DNA from: Paracoccus sp. (in: a-proteobacteria)
GTDB taxonomy: Bacteria; Pseudomonadota; Alphaproteobacteria; Rhodobacterales; Rhodobacteraceae
Assembly: GCF_030538495.1 (NCBI RefSeq)
Contig: NZ_JAUNTW010000016.1
Span: forward strand, 1-34,589
Direction: 5' to 3'
DNA length: 34,589 nucleotides
Below are positions 1 to 8,945 of this stretch, piece after piece. Every line of letters starts with the position of its first letter. Within the stretch, counting starts at the first letter, position 1. A program made the position numbers and the translations under genes. Under the pieces are notes generated by a model. The model worked only from the letters and a program-made list of their open reading frames with translations, was not told the DNA's origin and ran no database searches.

Positions 1-359
1 GCTCCCGGTGTCAGCACGATCTTCGCGATCAGCAGCCGCAAAGAGTCCGCGGGTTGCTGGCATTCTGCCGGTTGGTTGAGCGCCTCGGTCAGCGTAGGTT
101 GAGTAATCGCCCGACGCGCGGAACTTTCATCTCGCGCAGCGGGGCGGGCGATTGCGGTGGTCAGGGCCGACGCGTAGCCAGCCGGGGTTTGATAATCCAA
201 GGCCGAATGGGGACGCTCGGTGGTGTAGGCTACGGCCCAAGCCGCGATCACGACGCGCGCATGGGCTAGGTTGCAGAACATTGTCGCGTTGAGCAGCTCG
301 GCGCGCATCCGCAATGGGATCACTTCGGCGCAAGGACTGGCGGCTTCCATCGAATACCC
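1..359 (-). pseudogene. IS3-family transposase C-terminal relic
   Basis: Reading leftward, one open frame carries the typical end of an IS3-family (DDE, rve domain) transposase. It contains RMRAELLNATMF, then NLAHARVVIAAW, then TTERPHSALDYQTPAGY and an Ala/Arg-rich tail. These match the family pattern of an RMRDELLNE block followed by an RPHSSLGY block. Everything upstream of the RMRAELLN block, including the DDE core, is missing or scrambled, so this is a fragment. The frame stays open to the window edge and ends in a stretch containing LRLLIAKIVLTPG. That stretch looks more like the C-terminus of a large serine recombinase than a transposase tail, so two relics may be joined here. The boundaries are approximate. 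Confidence 0.6.
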
Positions 360-598
360 ACCCGTGGAAGAAAGCGCGAAGAGGAATTCGGCCTTCACCG
401 TCGATCTTTCATCATCAAGGCGCAGCAGGGGCAGGCATCTGGGGGGCCCCCGAATCAGAGATTGTGCGCGTCTATCTCAGCACGATTCGAACCTGCGATG
501 CGCCGCCGACGATTATGATTGGAACCTTGACCTTTTTCAGAATGCGGTGTCGGCAGCCGTCATTCCTTAACGCCGGCTGCTGAGGATTAGGCGCCCCG
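360..598. other. degenerate spacer between transposase relic and proS
   Basis: No frame here shows a recognisable protein. Short open frames exist on the plus strand, but none has a ribosome binding site or a family motif. The stretch sits between a transposase fragment and the broken proS end and is probably scrambled mobile-element DNA. Confidence 0.4.
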
Positions 599-2090
599 TC
601 AGTACGCCTTTGCGAAGATCGCATCAACGGTTGTTGGCTTGCCTGTCAGGATACAGGTGCCTTCGGTCCCGCTCTGACGATACGGAATGCACCTTATGGT
701 GAGGTTCAGATCCTTGAACTTTTCTTCATCCTCGGCCGTGCCCCCATTTGGCGATAACAAACCCCTGACCCGGCTCAAAGAACGCCTTCATGTCGTCGAA
801 CGACATGATGCCTTCAGTGGTCATTTCGGCGCGAAAGGCCGCAGCCGCGTCAAACATGGATGCCTGCACCTGTTCGAAAGGCGCAGCCACCGAATTGACA
901 AAGTCGTCGCGTTTTTGAACGGCGCCACCTGCATCCAGCGCATCACGACGGTGGGCCATGACCACGCCACCATCAATATCGCGCGGCCCGATCTCGACAA
1001 CGACAGGGACGCCTTTCTTCATCCATGACCCGCGTTTTTCAGCAGGATTCATGTCACGTTCGTCGATGCGCACGCGCAGCGGTTCGCGCGCAAAGTCAAC
1101 GGCGCGCAGCCGGTTTGCCAGATCGTGGCATGATTGCATCACCTCATCATTGCGCGAAGGATCACGCAAGAGCGGCACGATGACCACCTGCTGCGGTGCC
1201 AGACGCGGCGGCAATCGAAGGCCATCATCATCGCTGTGGACCATGATGAGCGCACCGACCAAACGTGTCGAGACGCCCCAAGACGTGGTGTAGGGCGTCT
1301 TCTGGTCGCCATCCCGATCAAGGAAACGAATCTCGCTTGCCGTGGCAAAATTTTGGCCAAGGTTGTGCGACGTTCCGGCCTGCAAGGCGCGGCCGTCTTG
1401 CATCATCGCTTCAATGGTGTGGGTCTCAACAGCACCCGGGAAGCGCTCTCCGTCAGATTTTTGCCCACAGGTCACCGGGATCGCCATGAAATCTTCGGCA
1501 AGTTGGCGATAACAGTCCAGCATCATGCGCGTTTCGGTGTCGGCCTCGTCGGCCGTCGCATGTGCTGTATGCCCTTCTTGCCAGAGAAATTCGGACGTCC
1601 GCAAAAACATACGCGGGCGCATTTCCCAGCGCACAACATTTGCCCATTGATTGATTTTTACCGGCAGATCCCGGTAACTCTGTATCCATCGCTGAAACGC
1701 ATTCGTAATCATTGCCTCGGATGTCGGGCGCACGATAAGCGGGCTTTCAAGCTTCCCGTCGGGCACAAGACGTCCATCTTCGCCTTTTACCAAACGATGA
1801 TGCGTGACGACGGCCATTTCTTTGGCGAAACCGTCAACGTGATCCGCCTCTTTCTCGATCAGTTCAAGTGGAATAAATATCGGGAAATAGCAATTGTCGT
1901 GGCCGGTGGCCCGGATCATGTCATCAAGATGGCGCTGAATTCGTTCCCAGATGGCATAGCCCCAGGGCAACATAATCATGCACCCTCTGACACCCGAATG
2001 CTCGCCCAATCCTGCAGCCGTTATGACGTCCTGAAACCAGCGCGAGAAGTCCTCATCCCGGGTCACCGCTAAGGCTTTTCGTCTGCTCAT
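599..2090 (-). pseudogene. proS: prolyl-tRNA synthetase (type 3), frameshifted near its C-terminus
   Basis: This gene encodes a class II prolyl-tRNA synthetase, which charges tRNA-Pro with proline in the cytoplasm. Class II motif 2 is visible as RTSEFLWQEGHTAH and motif 3 as GVSTRLVGALIMVHSDDDG, followed by an anticodon-binding domain. It lacks the editing insertion of ordinary bacterial ProS and resembles the archaeal/eukaryotic-like (type 3) form. The chosen start is ATG at 2090 (MSRRKALAVTRDEDF); a longer reading to 2153 adds unconserved residues. The main frame stops at 726-728. The family C-terminal block (EEKFKDLNLTIRCIP, then GTCILTGKP, then IFAKAY-stop at 599-601) continues in the next frame, so a frameshift lies near the run of five C at 741-745. 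It may be a dead gene, a truncated but active enzyme, or an assembly error. Alphaproteobacteria normally use a shorter ProS for housekeeping, so this is probably an acquired second copy. Confidence 0.85.
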
Positions 2091-2221
2091 GGCCTGTCTG
2101 CACCTGTGATTCTTTACAACGGTCGTATTTTCTTGGTGTCTATCTGGTTGCAACTGAATCTACCGGCGTTTGCCTTGGGTCCGGCCAAGGGGCGAATGCG
2201 CGGGTAATCAGGGGGCATCTT

Positions 2222-2344
2222 TGTGTGAGGGTCATCCTGCGTGGCCCACCGGATGACATCCGCTCCGACAACGGCCCGGGTTTCATCGCGGGGAAGACAC
2301 GGCACCGGATCAAAGCATCCTGCCGATGGACCAACGGCCCGTGA
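2222..2344 (+). pseudogene. IS3-type transposase core relic
   Basis: A short plus-strand frame reads ILRGPPDDIRSDNGPGFIA. This matches the conserved IRSDNGPEF block around the second catalytic aspartate of IS3-family transposases. It runs into a stop at 2342-2344 and lacks the rest of the domain. The following bases up to about 2500 may hold the scrambled remainder (KPDHPMGALPPM resembles the family's RPHSxLGxLPP block in an offset frame), but that is weak. Together with the relic at the left edge, it brackets proS with mobile-element debris. Confidence 0.5.
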
Positions 2345-2521
2345 TGCACGAACAATCAAACCCGATCACCCGATGGGGGCGCTCCCGCCAATGACAGCAC
2401 CAGAAACGGCCAGCGCAGGATATGCGGGAACTGAACCCCGGCGAAGGCATCACTTGGCGAACCGGGCGGCACGGTGCAGGGCCGTTCCATGCCGCCGAAT
2501 GGTTATGGACCTGCAACAATG
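2345..2521. other. probable mobile-element debris
   Basis: I see no convincing gene in this stretch. Faint transposase-like peptides can be read on both strands, so no frame can be preferred. Confidence 0.3.
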
Positions 2522-3997
2522 TCAGCCTTGCAACCTGTGGGCAAGCGCACCCAGATCCATCAGCGCGCGGGTGACATCCGAATCCAGCGGGCCAGAGAGG
2601 CAGAACCGCAGGCTGTGACGGCCCGCCGCGCCAAGGCTGAACATGTCACCTTTCGCAATGGCGATGCCAAGTGCTTCGGCATCTCGGTGGAAGGTTTCCA
2701 TGTCGATTGTCGCCGGCAGTTCGACCCAGTGAACAAAGCCCCCCACCGGCGCATGGTAGCGTGTCTCTGCGGGAAAATGCGCCGATACCAGCCGCGCGAA
2801 GCCAGCCGAAGATTGCGCGAAGCGGCCGCGCAATCGCGCGACATGCGCCGCATGATAGTCGCGGCGCAGGAACTCAGCCAGCACCGCCTGCGGCAGGCTG
2901 GACACCGACAGATTGCGCCCATGCATCTGCGCCAGCACTGCCGGGTAATGGCGCCCCGGCAGACACCAGCCGACGCGATAGCCGGGCGCGACGGTCTTGG
3001 TAAAGGACGAACAATAAAGCACGTTACCGGGGGCCAATGCCTTGATCGGCGCGACTTTCTGCCCTTCGGGCAGAAGATCATGGAACACGTCACCTTCGAT
3101 GATCGCGACACCTGCGACCTTGGCCAACGCGACCAGATGTCGGCGCGACGCGTCAGACATCACAAAGCCGCAGGGGTTATGCAGCGTCGGGTTCAGGAAA
3201 ATCGCCGCAGGCGGGCGCGTTCGCAGCGCGCGGGCCACCTGGTCAAGGTCGATGCCGTCCGCCCCCACCCGGATCGGGACGGCGCGCATCCCGACATGTT
3301 CGATGGCCTGCAATATGCCGAAATAGGTCGGGTCTTCGACGATGACGCAATCACCGGGGCGGGCGACGGCCAGCAGGGCCAGCTCCATCGCGACGGTGTC
3401 GCCAGCGGTCACCAGCACGTCGTCGGCGGTGCAATCCACCCCGCGCAGGACCATCAGCCCGGCAATGCGCCGGCGAAGTTCCAGATCCCCCGGCGGCGGA
3501 ATGAACCCGGCGGCGCTGTTCTGCGCGCGGGCGACTGCCCCCATGCAGCGCCCTAACAGCGCGGTCGGCACGAGACTGTGACTGAGAACCGCCGAGGCGA
3601 GCGGCAGCAAATCCCCGCGCCTTGCCTGCTCCATCATCGCCACGACCTTGTGATCGACGCGCACATCGACCCCGTCCAGTGCAAGCGCCGGGGCCGTCCT
3701 GTTGCTGTCGGCCACGAAATAGCCCGATCGCGGCAAGGCGATGACCTGCGCGGAATCCACCAGATCGTCAATCGCGCGCCGCGCGGTATTGAGGCTGATG
3801 CCAAACAGGCACGACAGGTCACGCAGCGACGGCAAGCGATCACCGGGTGCGAGCGTCCCGTCCTCGATCTGTCGTAACCGCCAGTCGCGCGGCGTGTGCC
3901 ACAGCCGTTCGGCCTGACGGCCTGGTCGGGCAGGCGACGCGGTCAATGCGGGATCGCCCCGGTTCATGCGAGGCCCGTCGCGGCCTTCCTGTCGCAT
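2522..3997 (-). CDS. MocR-family (GntR / aminotransferase fold) transcriptional regulator
   Basis: This 491-residue protein has the MocR layout: an N-terminal winged-helix GntR DNA-binding domain (about residues 32-96, with LAPGDRLPSLRDLS and LNTARRAIDDLV) joined to a fold-type I aminotransferase domain. Pyridoxal-phosphate contacts are visible: the Schiff-base lysine in SSFTKTVAPGYR (K334), the asparagine in NPTLHNPCG (N274) and the aspartate in EGDVFHD (D303). Family members such as GabR, PdxR and TauR sense an amine, amino acid or vitamin through the PLP domain and control a neighbouring gene. It diverges from the broken lactate permease gene across about 700 bp, so that gene could have been its target, but this is only context. 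The first ATG is used; ATG at residue 11 is also possible. The PLP site looks intact, so it is probably a live gene. Confidence 0.9.
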   Translation of the reverse strand: MRQEGRDGPRMNRGDPALTASPARPGRQAERLWHTPRDWRLRQIEDGTLAPGDRLPSLRDLSCLFGISLNTARRAIDDLVDSAQVIALPRSGYFVADSNRTAPALALDGVDVRVDHKVVAMMEQARRGDLLPLASAVLSHSLVPTALLGRCMGAVARAQNSAAGFIPPPGDLELRRRIAGLMVLRGVDCTADDVLVTAGDTVAMELALLAVARPGDCVIVEDPTYFGILQAIEHVGMRAVPIRVGADGIDLDQVARALRTRPPAAIFLNPTLHNPCGFVMSDASRRHLVALAKVAGVAIIEGDVFHDLLPEGQKVAPIKALAPGNVLYCSSFTKTVAPGYRVGWCLPGRHYPAVLAQMHGRNLSVSSLPQAVLAEFLRRDYHAAHVARLRGRFAQSSAGFARLVSAHFPAETRYHAPVGGFVHWVELPATIDMETFHRDAEALGIAIAKGDMFSLGAAGRHSLRFCLSGPLDSDVTRALMDLGALAHRLQG

Positions 3998-4692
3998 CCC
4001 AACACAACCATCTGAATAAACCGTAAAAACCTATTCTATTGGATCATCTGTGTCCTGTTTTTGTCAATCACCTGTCACTCGTCAGGGATGGCGAGGGGCG
4101 CTACCAATCGACTTCGGGTGGCCGATTGGTAAATCCCCGGAGGAGTAGAATGTTCCCAAATATCAGCGGTTTGAAAGATCATCTTAGTAATCCGGGTGCG
4201 CAATCCTGCGCGCCCGCCGCGCATCATGTGGCGGGCCAATCGGCACTAAGATCGCGGCATGAAGATGGCCTTCCTTCATGTGAAAGGCGTTCTGTTGCCC
4301 GAAATCTGACAGAAACGGATGCGGGCGACCGGGCTTGTGGCTCTGACCAGAACGGCCCGCGACGAGCCGGATTGTGCCAAGTTGATGGCCGGGCGGATCG
4401 CCGTGCTCAAAGACGCGCGGCTCGGCCATGCCGATGTCATGGCGATTGCTGCGTATGCCGAACCTCCGCCCGGCGCGCGGGCTTTTCTCGACCGGTTCGT
4501 CGGATTTGTCAGGTCGTCTTGATCTGCCGGGCCTTGGCCGAGTTTCTGATGCCGCTTGCGCCGAAGCTCGGCTGGCCATCCATAGGCCGCCCCAACCGGC
4601 GCTGCGGGGATGACGGCCCGCGCCATCCTGAAATCGGCCACGTCTTCACCCCAACCACTTAACCAGCCCAAGGTCAGACAAAGATAACCATC
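3998..4692. other. intergenic region between mocR and the permease pseudogene
   Basis: About 700 bp without a confident gene. It holds an inverted repeat (separate entry) and one short plus-strand frame at 4319-4522 (MRATGLVALTRTARDE onward, 67 residues) with hydrophobic C-terminal character but no family I can name and no clear ribosome binding site. The frame could be the remains of a gene that accompanied the permease. Nothing else is supported. Confidence 0.4.
4103..4130. promoter_or_regulatory. inverted repeat upstream of mocR, possible operator
   Basis: ACCAATCG and CGATTGGT form a perfect 8-bp inverted repeat with a 12-bp spacer, about 105 bp upstream of the mocR start. No T-run follows, so it does not look like a terminator. 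It could be an operator for MocR or another regulator; the function is inferred from position only. Confidence 0.35.
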
Positions 4693-6049
4693 ATGCTCGC
4701 CCTTATTCAGGTCTCGCCCATTCTTGCGGTGCTTAGCTGTTTGCTGATCTTGCGCCGCCCCCCGGTGCAGGCGGCGCTGGTCGGCGTTGTGCTGACCTGC
4801 GCGCTGTGGCTGATGGGTTTTGGCACGCCCGAGGCGTCCGGCATCGCCCAAGCCGCCCTGCTGGACACGCTGGTTCTGTTTGCCAGCACGGCGTTTGTCA
4901 TCGCGCCGGGGCTGGCTTTCGTTATTCTGATCGAGCGCCTTGGCATCAATCAGCGGCTGGCCGATTGGGTGCGCGATCTGGGGTGGAGCCGCGCGCAACA
5001 GGTCGCCTTCATCGTGCTGGGCCTTGCGCCGTTGCTGGAGTCCATGACCGGGTTTGGCGTGTCGCTGATTGCGACGGTGCCGCTGCTCCTCAGCCTGTTT
5101 CCGCGACCGGCGGCTTTGCGCATGTCGCTGACTGGCATGGCGGTGATGCCATGGGGGACGCTGGGGCTGGCCACGGTCATCGGTGGGGCCTTGGGCTGAT
5201 CGCGCTTGCCCTTGCCGGTGCGTTCCGCCTGCGCGCGATGGGTTTGCTGATTGCAGTATGGGCGGTGTTTGTCGCGGCGCTGTTTGCGTTGTCGCGCATC
5301 GTCGGCCCCGAGATCGCGGGGGTTGGTGCCGGAGCCGTGACGCTGGGGGCGGGTGTTCTGATGGCCCGTGCGCGCAAAGCATCAGCTCGCTGGCCGGGGG
5401 CGGCATGGCCCTATCTGGCCCTCTTCGGCGTCATTTTGGGGCTGAAGCTGGGCGGCCTTGCGACCGGGCTGGATCAGGCCGTGATCGTTCAGGGCGCGGC
5501 GATCACATGGAAACCGCTCGCCTCGCCCGGCCTTGCCCTGCTGCTGGTTCTGGTGCTGATATTGGCACGGCAGGACAGCCGGGCTGTCGCGGTCGGGTTC
5601 GGTTCCGCGTGGCTGAAACGGGTCTAGAAACCGCTGGCGACGATTTTTTTCTTCCTCCTGATGTCGCAGGCGCTGCTCAAGGGCGGGTTCTTCGTCAACC
5701 TGCAATCGCTTTTGTCTGCCCTTGACAGCTTTATGCTGGGGCCGCTGGTGCGGCACTTGCAGGGCTTGGGGGCTATGTGACCGGGTCGAACCTGGGCGGC
5801 AATGCCATCTTCATGCCATCGGTCGCCGCGCTTGCGACGCAGGGTCAGCCGTGGCTTGCCGCGATGCAGAACAGCGGCGCGGGGCATGGCGCGCTGGGGT
5901 CTTTGTCGATCATCGCCTTGGTGCTGGGGCTCGCCCGTTCCGACAAGGCCGAAGAACAGGCACTGGTCCGGTTTGGCTTTGGCTTGGTCTGCCTGAACAC
6001 GGTGCTGGTGGGGGTGTGTGGCACGGTTTTGATGGTGGTTTTTCGGTGA
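4693..6049 (+). pseudogene. lactate permease family transporter, multiply disrupted
   Basis: Three successive reading frames together encode one membrane protein of the LctP/L-lactate permease family (TC 2.A.14). Visible family features are the early LLESMTGFGVS motif, a chain of hydrophobic segments, and the late VTGSNLGGNAIFMPS block. Frame one runs 4693-5198. A frameshift near GGG 5193-5195 moves to a second frame (LIALALAGAF onward). That frame meets an in-frame TAG at 5625-5627, continues with KPLATIFFFLLMSQ, and shifts again at the five-G run 5768-5772 into the last segment ending at 6049. Each frameshift is repaired on paper by adding one G. The repaired protein would be about 452 residues, shorter than typical family members (about 550). 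The gene would have imported lactate or a related acid by proton symport. With three lesions it is almost certainly inactive unless the assembly is wrong. Confidence 0.78.
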
Positions 6050-6215
6050 ACAGGCGGGGCAAACCCGCGCCGGTGTCCAATGATGCTTTCGCAATCATCC
6101 TGCGAATTGCGAAAAAAACCGCCGACCATCAGCAGAATTACCGATGGCCGCAGTATCGCTTGCCGTAAAATCATGAAGCCATCCTGCGTCACACCGTGGG
6201 ATGCCGCGCCCCCCA

Positions 6216-7124
6216 TCACAACGCCGCCTTTCCCCATGCGGCAACGGCGGTGCGGAATTGGCGCATGAAGGCGCGGCCGGGGGCGTTCAGGGGGCGGGTC
6301 GCGGGGATCAGGAAGCTGGTTTGATACAAAATCTCGGGGGCGAAGGGGCGGGTGATCAGCACGCGTTCGCTGGGGTGGATGATCGGGAACGGGCAGAGGA
6401 TCGACAGGCCCAGCCCCTCGCGCACCAAAGCGGCGGCGGCGGCGCCGGTTGTGACTTCGGCCACGCGGCGGGGGCTGATGTCGGCGCCAGCAAAGATGCG
6501 TTCCAGCCGGGCGCGGATCATCTGGCCGCGCGCCATCATCACTATGGCGGTGCCGTCCAGATCATCAGGCGTGATGCGGTCGCGCGCGGCCAGCGGGTGA
6601 TCGTGGCGCATCACGCAAACCGCAAGGGCTTGATAAAACGGCACACGTTCCAGCTTGGAATGGGTCAGTTCCGCCGTGGTGATGCCCAGATCGGCGTCAT
6701 TGGCCGCAAGCCTGCCGATCATGTCGCGCGATGACGCGGTTTGCAGGCTGACCGGCTGGCCGGGATTGGCGCTGATGAAACGCGCGATCTGAGCGGGCAA
6801 AAAGGCATGTGTGATGCTGGGCGGCGCGATCAGGCGCAGCGTCGCGGGGCCGGATCGGCCATCGTCCAGCCCCTCGATCGTGCTGAGCGCGTCAAACAGG
6901 CTGTCGAGCCGTGTGTTCAGCAACACCGCTTCGGCCGTGGGGTGCAGCCGTCCGCCGCGCCGCGCGAACAACATGACGCCGCGCCGTTCTTCCAGCTGCG
7001 CGATGGATCGCGACACCGAGGGCTGCGACACCCCCAATTGCCGCGCCGCCGCCGCGGTTGATCCGGTCGCCATCACGGCGCGGATGACTTCGTATTCGCG
7101 CAGGCGGCCCCAGTTTCGCGGCAT
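6216..7124 (-). CDS. LysR-family transcriptional regulator
   Basis: The 302-residue product has the LysR layout: an N-terminal helix-turn-helix (about residues 12-60, with STAAAARQLGVSQPSVSRSIAQLE) and a periplasmic-binding-like effector domain. The start is ATG at 7124 (MPRNWGRLREYEVIRAV). The frame stays open far upstream, but that extension runs antisense to the neighbouring binding-protein gene and has no homologous look. The gene is divergent from the peptide transporter operon with a 126-bp shared promoter that carries two matching palindromes (separate entry). By family habit it should autoregulate and activate the operon when a transported or intracellular ligand is bound. The ligand is unknown and could be an N-acyl amino acid or peptide. 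Confidence 0.92.
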   Translation of the reverse strand: MPRNWGRLREYEVIRAVMATGSTAAAARQLGVSQPSVSRSIAQLEERRGVMLFARRGGRLHPTAEAVLLNTRLDSLFDALSTIEGLDDGRSGPATLRLIAPPSITHAFLPAQIARFISANPGQPVSLQTASSRDMIGRLAANDADLGITTAELTHSKLERVPFYQALAVCVMRHDHPLAARDRITPDDLDGTAIVMMARGQMIRARLERIFAGADISPRRVAEVTTGAAAAALVREGLGLSILCPFPIIHPSERVLITRPFAPEILYQTSFLIPATRPLNAPGRAFMRQFRTAVAAWGKAAL

Positions 7125-7147
7125 CGGCGCTGTCCTATGCGGTTTGT

Positions 7148-7179
7148 GAATAATTCTATAGCTTGGATGAATAGTATTC
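7148..7179. promoter_or_regulatory. paired palindromes, probable LysR binding sites
   Basis: Two related palindromes lie in the divergent promoter: GAATAATTC at 7148-7156 and GAATAGTATTC at 7169-7179. Their centres are 22 bp apart, two helical turns, so both face the same side of the DNA. This matches the usual LysR arrangement of a recognition site and an activation site. They are 24 bp or more from the regulator start and about 70 bp from the binding-protein start. Confidence 0.6.
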
Positions 7180-7250
7180 TGAATTGCGCGCCGGTGCCAA
7201 GCCGCTACGGTGATCATGTCAGCGCGGCTGGCACCAACAGGAGGAAAAAC

Positions 7251-8870
7251 ATGCATAAACAATTCAGCATCCCTGCGCTGGCGGCCGCTACGGCGCTGGC
7301 GCTGGTCATGCCGGCGGCCGGGGCCGAGCTGCGCATCGGGGTGGCGGCGGAACCCAGCTCGGCCGATCCGCATTTCCACAATATCGGCACCAACAACCAG
7401 CTGCGCCGTGGCGTGTTTGAATCGCTGGTCGATACCGACGAAACGCAGGCCCTGCGCCCCGGTCTGGCCGAAAGCTGGGAAGCGGTGGACGACACCACCT
7501 GGAAATTCAACCTGCGCAAGGGTGTTAAATTCAGCGACGGGTCGGATTTCGATGCCTATGACGTGATTTATTCGGTCTGCCGCATCCCGAATGTGCCGGA
7601 TTCGCCGTCGCCGTTCACCACCTATACCAAGGCCGCGACCGGGTTCGAGGTGCCGGATCCCCACACGCTGATCGTCAAAACCGCGCAGCCCTATCCGCTG
7701 CTGCCGGTCGAATTTGCGACCTGGGGCATTATTTCGGCCAAGGCGAACGGCGTTGACGGCGCGGCGATTGAGTTCACGCCCGAAGGCTGCGGCGATCTGA
7801 CCTATCCCGCGACGCAGGATTTCAACGATGGCAGCGCCGCGATTGGCACCGGCCCGTTCCTGATGACCCAATATCGCCGCGGCGAAGGCATCACGCTGGA
7901 GCGTAACCCCGATTACTGGGGCGAGCCTGCGCCGTGGGACAAGGTCACGGTCCGCGCGCTGACTGCTGATGGCCCCCGTGTCGCTGCGCTGCTGGCGGGC
8001 GATGTCGATCTGATCGAAAACCCGCCCTTGCAGGATCTGGCCCGGCTGGAGGCCGCGAATGGCATCGACGTGGTGCAGGGCATTTCCAACCGTGTGATCT
8101 ATGTCCATCTGGACAGCGACCGCGACCAATCGCCGATGATTTCGGGTGCCGATACCAACCCGCTGAAAGATGCGCGCGTTCGCGAAGCCCTGTCGCTGGC
8201 AATTGACCGTCAGGCGATTGTGGATCGCATCATGCAGGGCGTTGCCGTCCCGGCGGGCGAATTGCTGCCCGCAGGCATGTTCGGCGCCCATGCCGAAGGC
8301 GACATGCCCGCACCCACAGCCGACGCGGCCCGCGCGCGTGAATTGCTGGCCGAGGCCGGTTATCCTGACGGGTTCAAAATCACGCTGGCCACGCCGAACG
8401 ACCGTTACATCAACGATGCGCAGGTAAGCCAAGCGATTGCCCAGATGTGGACCCGCGCGGGGGTTGCGACGGAAATCGACGCCTCAACGTCCTCGACGTT
8501 CTTTTCGCGGCGCAACAATCTGGAATTCTCGGCCTATCTGGCGGGCTGGGGGTCCGGCACCGGCGAGATGTCGTCACCGCTCAAGGCGCTGGTGGCGACG
8601 CATGATCCGTCGCGCGGTTATGGCGGTGCGAATGGCGGGCGTTTTTCGAACCCCGAATTCGACGCGGGCCTGACCACGGCGCTGAACACGGTGGACGATG
8701 ACGCGCGCCAGACCATGCTGCGCGATCTGTCCACGCAGGCGATGACGGTCGATTACGCGGTCCTGCCGATCCATTTCGAGGTGACGCCCTGGGCGATGCG
8801 GGGGACGATCCACTACACCCCGCGCGTGGATCAATACACGCTGCCCTATCACATCCGCCCCGCCGACTAA
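7251..8870 (+). CDS. peptide ABC transporter substrate-binding protein (family 5)
   Basis: This is a 539-residue periplasmic binding protein of the DppA/OppA family (SBP_bac_5). It captures a peptide-like ligand and delivers it to the membrane permeases. A Sec signal peptide covers residues 1-25 and ends in PAAGA. Family landmarks follow: PSSADPHFHN, FESLV, LRKGVKFSDGSDF and the ERNPDYWG block. The start at 7251 is set by an AGGAGG at 7239-7244 with 6-nt spacing; an upstream in-frame ATG at 7137 would bury the signal peptide. It is the first gene of a seven-gene operon ending at 14757. A GC hairpin after its stop separates it from the permeases. The substrate is probably an N-modified amino acid or short peptide, judged from the two deacylase genes at the operon end. 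Confidence 0.92.
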   Translation: MHKQFSIPALAAATALALVMPAAGAELRIGVAAEPSSADPHFHNIGTNNQLRRGVFESLVDTDETQALRPGLAESWEAVDDTTWKFNLRKGVKFSDGSDFDAYDVIYSVCRIPNVPDSPSPFTTYTKAATGFEVPDPHTLIVKTAQPYPLLPVEFATWGIISAKANGVDGAAIEFTPEGCGDLTYPATQDFNDGSAAIGTGPFLMTQYRRGEGITLERNPDYWGEPAPWDKVTVRALTADGPRVAALLAGDVDLIENPPLQDLARLEAANGIDVVQGISNRVIYVHLDSDRDQSPMISGADTNPLKDARVREALSLAIDRQAIVDRIMQGVAVPAGELLPAGMFGAHAEGDMPAPTADAARARELLAEAGYPDGFKITLATPNDRYINDAQVSQAIAQMWTRAGVATEIDASTSSTFFSRRNNLEFSAYLAGWGSGTGEMSSPLKALVATHDPSRGYGGANGGRFSNPEFDAGLTTALNTVDDDARQTMLRDLSTQAMTVDYAVLPIHFEVTPWAMRGTIHYTPRVDQYTLPYHIRPAD

Positions 8871-8891
8871 GCGCGGCGTGATCTGAACGCG

Positions 8892-8911
8892 GCGCCCGTT
8901 CCGGCGGGCGC
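8892..8911 (+). terminator. intra-operon hairpin after the binding-protein gene
   Basis: GCGCCCG and CGGGCGC form a perfect 7-bp stem with a 6-nt loop, 21 bp after the binding-protein stop and 34 bp before the next start. No run of T follows directly. Such hairpins in binding-protein operons usually stabilise the upstream message or partly attenuate transcription so that more binding protein is made than permease. Confidence 0.5.
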
Positions 8912-8945
8912 TGCCCCCCTTTATCCCTTAGCGACAGGACGACAC

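Noticed and set aside
314..583. 89-residue plus-strand frame in the left spacer
   Set aside because: Overlaps the transposase relic antisense and shows no family motif or start signal.
4319..4522. 67-residue plus-strand frame as a real gene
   Set aside because: No ribosome binding site, no recognisable family, and located beside pseudogenes; kept only as a remark in the intergenic entry.
4276..5406. Minus-strand open frame of about 376 residues opposite the permease gene
   Set aside because: Composition is Arg/Gln/His-rich, typical of an antisense reading of a high-GC membrane protein, with no motif.
7125..8432. Minus-strand extension of the LysR frame to a 738-residue protein
   Set aside because: The extra part is antisense to a clear binding-protein gene, shows no family motif, and would destroy the divergent promoter; the LysR start at 7124 fits the family.
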